This document shows positions 55,431 through 64,000 of a stretch of 64,000 nt of DNA, one piece after another. The notes below the pieces were generated by a model, which saw only the letters and a list, made by a program, of their open reading frames with translations, ran no database searches and had not been told where the DNA came from. The stretch's first letter is position 1; each line of letters opens with the position of its first letter. The translations under genes were made by a program, and so were the position numbers. The DNA is from Larimichthys crocea (Eukaryota > Chordata > Actinopteri > Sciaenidae), in the NCBI RefSeq assembly GCF_000972845.2, contig NC_040011.1, positions 28,636,806 to 28,700,805 on the forward strand. Direction: 5' to 3'.

Positions 55431-58140
55431 ACTTTTTTGATCACCAGCCAATGTGGCTGGTAAGTTTCTGAAGTTACCAGCCAATCAGAATTTCCACTAG
55501 TCACATTTTTTCCCGTGCAAAAAAGACAGATTATGAGAACAACTGAATTAATTTGATCATAATTATTAACTAAATCTTTAAATTAATCTTACAATGAAGT
55601 TGGGAACTTAAGTACATACAAAAATGATCCTAACATTTCATTACTCATTAACCCTTACATACTATTCAAGGTCTAATATGATCAGTAGTCAAGTTGTAAA
55701 ATGAAACCAGGGGGGATGGAAAATTTTGTATTTCTTAGATGCAGTTTCCCGCATTCTAGTCAATTTTAGGGTGACTTGCTACAGTAGACATGGCTAATCC
55801 TAAATCCCATCTGATTCAGCTTGCATTCTCAGTTGCATGGCCTGCACAAGACAATACTATTTATCGGAAAGAAACAATAACCACTTAACTATGGACATCT
55901 AGAGATTATTGTGTAAACAACAATGGCAAAATTGAGAAGACAAATTACTTACTACATACTCATGGTACTTGTAAATCTTTTTGTAATTATTATCTATTAA
56001 AACCTCAGCAAACATTGTAAATGAATATCTGAATCTTCTCATGTGAAGTAAAGTCCATTTTTATTTCAAATGCAAGAACAAATTTAAAAACAGCATCTTT
56101 CAAATGTATTAATATAAAACATAAATGTAAACTGAGACTTTTTTAACTTTAGGTGGCCAGACAGAAGAAAAAAAGATAACTGTAGGAAGATGGGCTAGTC
56201 AAGTAAAAGTCTATGTAGACTAAGATAATGCAGACAAATATATACAGAGGTAGGTAGATAACCAATAAGATAAAATAAACAACAGTGTCAACAGATTAGC
56301 CTTGATTCCCAAGTCAGTGGTCACGTTTAAAATGTTCACTCTCTCAAGCACAGCTCTGTGTGCTGTGCTCGGATTGTAGCTGTTCACATTGGCAGTTTTT
56401 TTTCCTGAGATGCAAGCTAATGTTTCGCATTATATTACGATGATACAGTGTGTTTAAGAGAGCCCTAAGCGGCTTTTTATCTTTTACAAAAATGCACTGA
56501 AAATAAAAATAAAAACTGCAAATGTGAACAGGGCCTAGTACTCTATATAACTCTCTAGTACTTTAATTCAACATCTCCTTACTGCAGTAGCATTAGTCAA
56601 GGATTCCTCTGTTCAATAACGCAAATGTTCGCATCGTTTAGATACTTCACTACCAGCATCAGCCGGTTTCATTTCAGCCTGCCTGCCTTGAATGTCACTT
56701 TTTGCTGCCTGGAGAATCAGACTTCCAGGCTGATTAAATCAAAACTAACATGAACCTGAGTAAGCTATCTTGCTAGATAGAAAGTGTAAGCTAGACTCCA
56801 AACTAACATTCATTATTAGCTGTGTTGTTATGTTGGTCCACAAATTAAATGAGCCTACATGTTGGTGATTGGTTGTATGATAGGCTCATAAAAAAGCCTG
56901 ATTGATGACTCCTGACTTACCTTCTGAATTGTTGTTCCTTGCAATCTTAAAACCCAAATTCCTTAGGTCCAGCTGTCTACTCTTCTTGGCCATGATGCCA
57001 TTCTTCTGGTGAGAGCCAGGTTATAAAGAAACGCAGGTTACCCTCGCTCACGGTAACCTACTGTCACACAGGTACAGTAATAGGCTGATTATCATAAAGC
57101 CCCCCTAAATGTTGAATGGTAATTCTATTTCCAGAGTTAAATAGAAGTTATTTCCACATGCATTGATAAAATGCCACAAGGGATGGAAGAAGGGATGACC
57201 ATTTTAGAAGAGGGATGATTTTGACCCTCTTTGACCCTCTATATATATATGATTACTGATAAGACATAACGATTAAAATAAATAGGCTACAATTTGTCTA
57301 ACACTAATGTCTAATGTATTTAAGACCATTTCCCAAATCAAATTGTTGCTGGTGTTGTTTTATTATGATTGCAATTTTTTTTAATGATCAATTTTACTGG
57401 ATGAAGCACTTTTTTTATTGTATTTTAGCATGTGCTAAATAAATGAAGTTTATTATTAAATCCTACTTATTTGAAACAATAGAAGACTACCATTCGTATA
57501 TGTAATTACTTAATTCTATTAAGTTGTGCTTAAGTTATGTTTTTAAGTTATGCTTACTTAATATACAAATAGTTCAATTTAATGGAATAATAATAGTTGA
57601 AAATACTCAAAAAGGAAGAACATGTTACATGAACTTGACATAATTAAGTTAACTTTGAGTATACACTACTTAATTTATTTAATTACTTTCAACTTTCGGG
57701 TTTACAGTGTAGAGAACAATGATGTTTAAACCTAGAGAAAATGCATGCAAGATGCAGAGGTGGACAGTTACATAATTTCATATTCAGTGGATAGAGCCTT
57801 TCTTTTTTGTTAAGCTATGGATATTCTCTATGTATCTTGGCATTGGACTACAACAACTATGCTAAACTAAGATAACGGTGAGTGTAAGATAGTGGCTAAG
57901 TTGCTGGGAAAACCTCTCTGTCCATCTAGGGACTGCAGGGGTAGACTAAGTTTAATTTTGGGATGACCTATTCCTTTAAGCATCAATACTTCTGATTTTT
58001 GCATTTACTGTGCAAATTGTAAAGATTATGTTGCCTGAAGTTATTTTTTCTCTGTTGGATGAAAAAGAAACATTTCATCTATTTTGAAATTTAATTTCTG
58101 TTTTTCTCTTTCTTCTCAGTAGCAAAGCGCTTGGGAGATA
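55431..58140. other. Repeat-rich intergenic region
   Basis: No full gene is seen. Near 55445-55490 ACCAGCCAAT and TGGCTGGTAA form a short inverted repeat, likely transposon-derived. Tracts of AT-rich sequence and a GACCCTCTTTGACCCTCTAT duplication near 57220 follow. One candidate exon is listed at 56921-56993. Confidence 0.4.
56921..56993 (-). pseudogene. Isolated candidate first exon, transposase-like N-terminus
   Basis: ATG at 56993 opens MAKKSRQLDLRNLGFKIARN with a consensus donor (GAAG|GTAAGT) after 24 codons. Short basic openings of this sort are common at the start of domesticated or fossil hAT/zinc-finger transposase genes. No second exon was found, so I treat it as a relic. Confidence 0.3.
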
Positions 58141-58159
58141 AGTTGTCAATTTGTATCAA

Positions 58160-58268
58160 ACCGGACCAGATCGGATCGGATCGTACTGAATCGTTCAGTA
58201 TTTTTTTATTAATCGTCCCTGAATCGGATCATAGGCTGTGAATCGAGATCGGATCGGACACCCCTAGT
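58160..58268. repeat. GGATCGGATC-type repeat ending ACACCCCTAG, probable transposon terminus
   Basis: Contains CAGATCGGATCGGATCG, then TGAATCGAGATCGGATCGGA and CACCCCTAG. Clusters of GGATCG next to CTAGGGGTG ends are frequent in fish hAT-type elements, from general knowledge. The other end was not found. Confidence 0.4.
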
Positions 58269-58316
58269 CGGAGGTATGGTAATGTAATGTTCATTTATAT
58301 CGTAGTTCCCTCTAAA

Positions 58317-58404
58317 TGTGTAGGAAAACTTTATCTAGCCCTTATCTAACTACACTGCAGTGTGTAGGAAAACTTTATCTAGCCCTTATCTAACTACACT
58401 GCAG
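58317..58404. repeat. Exact 44-bp tandem duplication
   Basis: The unit TGTGTAGGAAAACTTTATCT... ending ACACTGCAG occurs twice, 58317-58360 and 58361-58404, with no differences. Confidence 0.95.
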
Positions 58405-58597
58405 TGGCTGCCCTAGCTAGCTTAGCAGCCTCAAACCAAGTTAAGATTTTGACGTTAGCATTTTATTTTTTTCCTGATACCGCCAGTGTCCCCCCGCAGA
58501 GGACATTATAAACGATAACCTGCTCAAGTACATGTAGCAGTAACCATGAGATAGTTATCTGTTGTTTACCTTAGTACTCGCAGGTTCCAGAGCCCAA

Positions 58598-59613
58598 CGA
58601 ACACCTGTATTTTGCACACTGATTCTAACCCAAATTGATTATAATCCTGCTTGACGTTTGCTATTATTTAAAAGTGATTTGACTGACTGACTGACTGACC
58701 GATTGATTGATTGATTGATTGAGTGATTTACATTAATTACATTTCCCCCAGGGATATTAGGAGAATAGTTATGAAGAGAAGCAGAGATATTCAGACCTTC
58801 TTCAATAAAAAGAGAAAAGAGTCAGAGTCAGCCACAGCTTCTACCAGCAACATCAGTGAGACATGTCAGCTGCCTAGGTACAGCAGTAGTGATGAAGGGC
58901 AATCTCTTATTCTATAGGATGAGTTAAGAGCAGTTGAATTTTTCTAATCTAATTTGTGAAGAGATGAGGACTTTAATCCACTACAAGGAAATGGCTCTGA
59001 GAAAATTTGTACCCTATCCTGAACACATTTTACTAAATAACCAGATATACTTGAGGACTGTGATAATGGGAAATGGATGAAATGAATGGAAATGAATTTT
59101 TTTTTTTTTTTTTTACCAGAATAAACACCTTTGTGTAACTTATGGGACAGGAAATTATGGGAAACAGAGGGTATGTGACATGCAGAAAATGACTGGGACT
59201 TGAACTGTGGTCGGCTGCGTACATGGCATTAAACTCCACTATGCCATGATCACCCCACACTAGCTTTGTGTCCCATCCTGGCCACCCCGGTAAAAATGTC
59301 CCGGATATGCCACTGCTACATGTAATAAATTGGGTTATGTGAAAAATGAAGGGAAAAAAAAAAATCTGTTCAGTCATCTACGTGACCTCACGTGACTCCA
59401 GTTGATTGACGGGCGAACCGACAGTGTTGCCAAAGGTATAGTGGTTAATGATGTCTAAAAAACCAAAGAAGCATCAGGTGCCCAGTTTAGAAAACAAAGA
59501 AAAGACGAAGAGGAGAAATGGACAAAGATAAAGGTATGCAGATTTCTGTGAGTGACGTGAGGGACAGCAGCTATAGGCTGTTTATGAGCCTATTGCCAAT
59601 ATGTTGCTATTAG
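58598..59613 (+). mobile_element. hAT-derived segment, tandem copy 1
   Basis: Starts CGAACACCTGTATTTTGCAC and ends CCAATATGTTGCTATTAG. A plus-strand frame (58771-58917) opens MKRSRDIQTFFNKKRKESES, the style of N-terminus seen in hAT/ZMYM-like transposases, and stops after 48 codons. At 59311-59315 the minus strand shows CAGTGGCATATCCGGGACAT, a hAT-like terminus. A second start, SKKPKKHQVPSLENKEK, lies near 59455. The copy is non-functional. Confidence 0.65.
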
Positions 59614-60611
59614 CGAACACCTGTATTTTGCACACTGATTCTAACCCAAATTGATTATAATCCTGCTTGACGTTTGCTATTATTTAAAAGTGATTTGACT
59701 GACTGACTGACTGACCGATTGATTGATTGATTGATTGAGTGATTTACATGAATTACATTTCCCCCAGGGATATTAGGAGAATAGTTATGAAGAGAAGCAG
59801 AGATATTCAGACCTTCAATAAAAAGAGAAAAGAGTCAGAGTCAGCCACAGCTTCAACCAGCAACATCAGTGAGACATGTCAGCTGCCTAGGTACAGCAGT
59901 ACTGATGAAGGGCAATCTCTTATTCTATAGGATGAGTTAAGAGCAGTTGAGATTTTTCTAATCTAATTTGTGAAGAGATGAGGACTTTAATCCTATCCTG
60001 AACACATTTTACTAAATAACCAGATATACTTGAGGACTGTGATAATGGGAAATGGAATTTAGAAAAATTACGTCTTTTTTTTTTTTTTACCAGAATAAAC
60101 ACCTTTATGTAACTTATGGGACAGGTAATTATGGTAAACAGAGGGTATGTGACATGCAGAAAAGGACTGGGATTTGAACTGTGGTCGGCTGCGTACATGG
60201 CATTAAACTCCACTATGCCATGACCACCCCACACTAGCTTTGTGTCCCATCCTGGCCACCCCGGTAAAAATGTCCTGGATACGCCACTGCTACATGTAAT
60301 AAATTGGGTTATGTGAAAAATTAAGGAAAAAAAAAAAAAATCTGTTCAGTCATCTACGTGACCTCACGTGACTCCAGTTGATTGACGGGTGAACCGACTG
60401 TGTTGGCAAAGGTATAGCGGTTAATGATGTCGAGTCTTCATCATGGACCAAAGTAAAAAACCAAAGAAGCATCAGGTGCCCAGTTTAGAAAACGAAGAAA
60501 AGACAAAGAGGAGAAATGGACAAAGATAAAGGTATGCAGATTTCTGTGAGTGACGTGAGGGACAGCAGCTATAGGCTGTTTATGAGCCTATTGCCAATAT
60601 GTTGCTATTAG
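59614..60611 (+). mobile_element. hAT-derived segment, tandem copy 2
   Basis: Direct repeat of the preceding 1 kb, joined without spacer. The MKR frame recurs (59787-59930) with one Phe codon deleted (DIQTFNKKRK). The terminus CAGTGGCGTATCCAGGACAT is at 60270-60289 on the minus strand. Near 60443 the start MDQSKKPKKHQVPSLENEE is preserved, a sequence lost from copy 1 by a 25-bp deletion. Neither copy has a catalytic domain. Confidence 0.65.
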
Positions 60612-61187
60612 CCACAGAAGATGACTGACCTTTCTATATTTTTCCACGTATGAGTAATGGACAGTAAAAAATCAAAGCCAAACATAAATAAATGACACAA
60701 TGTAACAGAGTTCACTCACCTGTGTTTTCGGGGTAGTCAAACTTTGGAGTTGCCTGCAGGACGAGCTAACGCTGTTAGTCACAGCTTAATGTTAGTCTGC
60801 CGGTAGTCGCCGGTGTAGTTATGTTGTAGTCTCAGCCCTTAACTTGTACCTCATCTGTATTGGTTTTGGTGTTTGGTTTAAGTGTTTGACTTGTACAATT
60901 GCTGTCTACTGAAGAAACAGTCCAATGTGGTTATTTTAAAACCCAGTCTGTTACTTTATTTTTCAGTTACATCGACTGATCATTTGAGTGAATCCTTTAT
61001 AATCCATTAATTCAACCAAAAACGCTCAAACTTGGGCATTAATTATTTGAATAGCTACAGCTATGATTTCAGTGCAAAGGCAGACAAAAAACACAGTTTC
61101 TTAAATTCCAAACCATTACAGAAAAAAGCCTTCATTTCAAAGATTTGTTACTTAAATTGGCCCCATATCTTCCTCTACTTGTTGTGT
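60612..61187. other. Intergenic region and probable serpin 3' UTR
   Basis: No exon is recognised. The part next to 61187 should be the 3' UTR of the minus-strand serpin. Confidence 0.5.
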
Positions 61188-63320
61188 CTACTGAGGAGAA
61201 GAGAACCTGCCGAGGAAGAGGATGGATTTGGTCTTATTGTGCCTGATAAAGAAGAGGAAGGGGTGGTCTGCTGTGAAGTGTTCCTCCATGAGCATACAGA
61301 ATGCTACGATGCCTGCTGTGGCTGCAGCCGCCTCTGTCCCCTCCTCGTTCACCTCAACAAAGGCCTTGTGGGCCACTGTAGACAGGAAGAGCCCTGAGTC
61401 ACCATTCATGCCGGACAAATCAGCCTTTGCTGCGCAGAACACGTCTGTCATGCCCAGTTTGGCCAGAGGATCGTTCAGCTCGTAGTCTTCCTCCAGTTTG
61501 AACTTCGGCAGGTGAACATGGACTTCGGGGTTGTCCATGTTATCCCTGTTGGTCCACTCTTCCAGGTTCGCCCGTGTTAGCTGCTTCTCCAGCTGGAGCA
61601 AAATACAAACGTCATATTGCATCACTACTTCATATTCATATTAAACTGTTGTGAGCATCAGTTTGTAGGGTGCTTGTGTAATCCTATAATCATCGATTGA
61701 GTTGCTGCTGTGTAATTGTCTTTGTTTAGTCGGACTAATGTTTTTATATATATATAACCGAGGGTAACTTCACAGTTGTTCCTCTGCATGTTATGAGTTA
61801 TAGAGACAAAAGAGTGCAAATGATTTGTAATTCATGTCTTACAGCTTCTACGACATCTGCTGCAAGTCTACTTTTCTTTAAGCTGCATTTGTTTCTTTTT
61901 TGGACACTTGGGGAGCAGCGGACAAGGAGCAACAGTCGCATACATTTGTTGTTGTTGTTTTGCCCACCTGGTCAACAGAAACTTCTGTTTTGGTCTCCAC
62001 TAACTCCTGCAAAAAGATCTGACCCATTAGCTTCTAGATGTTTCTAACTTGTCGGTCTGCTGTTCACTGAAAAACAGCTGCTGAGAACAAGGCCAATAAG
62101 AGTGCAGAGAGACTGAGCCAAAGCAAAGAGCCATAAAACTAAAAAAAAAAACCTAACAGATGCAAAAAGGCCCTACCACACTATCTGCAGGTGGCTAATG
62201 GATACATGCTGCAATACACCAACAAAGAATGGGAAGAAAAAGACTGTGAGCTAGAAAACGTGGATGGGAACAATGCTAGATTTCAAATACTTATGAGAAA
62301 GAACTCATCACTGCTGTTGATCCTTAATGAAGCAACACTGAATTGTTTGAACCTTTCCCCCTGAAAACTGCTTTTTCTTTTGAGGCAGTCGTTTTTTAGC
62401 TTATGTACCATCAGCAGAGGATCTGGGCCATTTTCGGTCTTTTCAGGCAGGAGGATGAACATGCTGAGCTTCCTGCCTACATATGGCAGCTCCAGGATCT
62501 GCAGACCAATCTCAGGAATGTATTTGTAGAGGAACTGGTTCTTCTGGTACATCATCTGGACCGGCTTCTTCCCATCCTGACATGCAAGGAAACACAGAAA
62601 AGGATCATGTTAGAAAGACTATTGCTAGTTTCTCAGCTGCACATCTGGCTGAGATGAACTGTATTCAGACATTACATCTCTACATCTGCAAACTTCAGCT
62701 CAGTTGAGTCACCTTATAGGTTTCAAAGGACATCTCTTTGGTGTTTGCGGGATCAAAGCGGTTCATCCAGTTTCCCTTGAAGTAGATGGCATTAACCAGA
62801 GCCAGTCTTGTCATAGTACTGACTGTTCCTGGCTTCAGAAGATCTTTAATCTTATCTGAAAGGAAAGGCAAAGCAACCGTTGAACATTAATTCACAGAGA
62901 ATGCTCTCAAATGGTTGTGCTACAAGTATAGGGATGATTTTGTGTCCACTTAAGATGCAAAGGCTCACTTTCTGTCTGCTGCTCCACCCAGGTGTTGATC
63001 TCCTCTCTGCACGCATCTGGAGCCCCCATGAAATCAACAGCCTTCAGGTCTGCATGGTAATACTTCTGTGTGGCATCCAGGAATTCCTAAAGAGAGCAGA
63101 TAACACCAATTCAGTCATGAAAAGTTACTGATGTAATCTAAATATCTGTGGTATCTGTGATAAGCGTCAACTGAAAACTCACCGGGAGGAAGTTGGCGGT
63201 ATTTTCTCCGTAGAGACGGTTGGCTAGTTTCAGGATGTATGATGCTGATGGCGAACTGATGTCAGCGTTAAGTGTCTCAAAGTCTGCATGGACGCCTTCA
63301 CCAGAGCTGAACGAGAGCGC
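61188..63320 (-). CDS. serpinb1: Leukocyte elastase inhibitor-like clade B serpin (partial, 5' end off window)
   Basis: Clade B serpins are mostly intracellular and trap serine proteases through the reactive-centre loop. Exons (minus): 63183-63320, 62969-63086, 62713-62855, 62409-62576, 61188-61592; phases agree. Visible segments: LANRLYGE, the start of the [20 protein letters not shown] stretch, [66 protein letters not shown]. The hinge is [15 protein letters not shown], then the loop [19 protein letters not shown], and the shutter/C-terminal part ([20 protein letters not shown]). The Ala-rich hinge means an inhibitory serpin. By alignment with human SERPINB1, P1-P1' is Cys-Met. The first coding exon(s) lie beyond 64000. 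The exact member among fish serpinb1-like paralogues is not settled. Confidence 0.85.
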
Positions 63321-64000
63321 CTGTGTGAAAGTTTTGAACAACAGATTTTATTCTGGAGTCAGAAAGATGGTGACAATGAAGCCGAAGGACGAAGAACTGT
63401 TATGGAGCCATTCTACTCGTGACTTTTATAGAAATTTATATCTGTTATTTGGTCAGTGATAACATGATGTTTTAGGTAATTGTCAAGCCTGTTAATTAAA
63501 CTTACAGGTTATATAATGTTGCTTTCCTTGGTTGCTATGGAGTGCTGCAGGAATGCCGTGTTTTTGTAGGCCAAAGTTTGTCTGATTCCCTCAACAAAAC
63601 ACCAACGGCAGTAAAAAACAAACCATGGTTGCAACCACTATGCTTTAAGTGTAGTATCATTGAGCCACTTGTCAGAAGCCGTCTTCTTTTAACAAACTTT
63701 AAATGTTCATTTTATGTCGTAGAACAAAATGTGAAAATCTCTTTAGCTTGTGATAACCACAGACTTCTGGCATCTAACCAAAAACCCATTGGCTTTGAGA
63801 AACTGGAGGTGCAAAAATATGAACTAATTTCCAGGTTTTTAGGACTCATTCCTGCAGCACTCTGTGCTGTGAGCTTTATATTTCTACATCTATGTGCCCT
63901 TTTAGGTCACTGTAATTGTAAATGTTTAGTCGTAGTTGTTTTAATGTGCCTGATCTTCATACTACACACACAGGCCAAAAGTAAGTCTCCATACTTTCAT
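63321..64000 (-). other. Serpin intron up to the window edge
   Basis: No N-terminal serpin exon is visible before the window ends. The sequence is AT-rich and without recognisable repeats. Confidence 0.5.

Overview
The window is nuclear DNA from a ray-finned (teleost) fish. The genes are split into many short exons with GT-AG introns. CA/TG and CTAT microsatellites are dense, and fish-type LINE tails, V-SINE-like cores, hAT-derived pieces and a palindromic MITE are scattered throughout. I rebuilt gene models by matching conserved protein segments to splice sites on both strands. For each model called complete, the exon lengths sum to a whole number of codons.

Layout. (1) 1-595, minus: the first two coding exons of ttc9c, whose 3' part lies off the window. 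(2) 4099-9589, minus: a complete eight-exon choline-transporter-like gene (slc5a7 family, 556 aa). (3) 10041-14451: a messy block of duplicated repeats around a 10-base N gap that looks like a misassembly of two alleles. (4) 14773-21508, plus: complete dpf2 (406 aa, 11 exons), with an NRF1/CRE-type promoter and a long 3' UTR ending near 23240. (5) 26002-36578, minus: a complete 17-exon K+-dependent Na+/Ca2+ exchanger of the NCKX3/4 type (614 aa). (6) 37998-42333, minus: an 11-coding-exon coiled-coil membrane protein with a KASH-like tail (329 aa), resembling KASH5 but lacking its N-terminal EF-hand-like region. (7) 43110-45007: a truncated LINE with an RNase H domain and a separate roughly 200-bp palindromic MITE. 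(8) 46480-49059, minus: complete three-exon zdhhc24 (291 aa) with two LINE remnants in its first intron. (9) 51320-53281, minus: an intronless 653-aa protein with roughly 59-residue coiled-coil repeats that I do not recognise. (10) 54000-60611: a repeat-rich desert with a direct 1-kb tandem duplication of hAT-derived sequence. (11) 61188-63320, minus: the last five exons of a clade B serpin (serpinb1 type) whose 5' end is off the window.

The genes do not form one pathway. From general knowledge, human TTC9C, DPF2 and ZDHHC24 all lie on 11q12-q13, so the region keeps a block of old vertebrate synteny, with other genes (the choline transporter, NCKX, KASH5-like and serpin genes) interleaved. 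The items I would look at first are the intronless repeat protein, the KASH5-like gene without an EF-hand, the tandem hAT-derived segment and the suspect duplicated block around the N gap.
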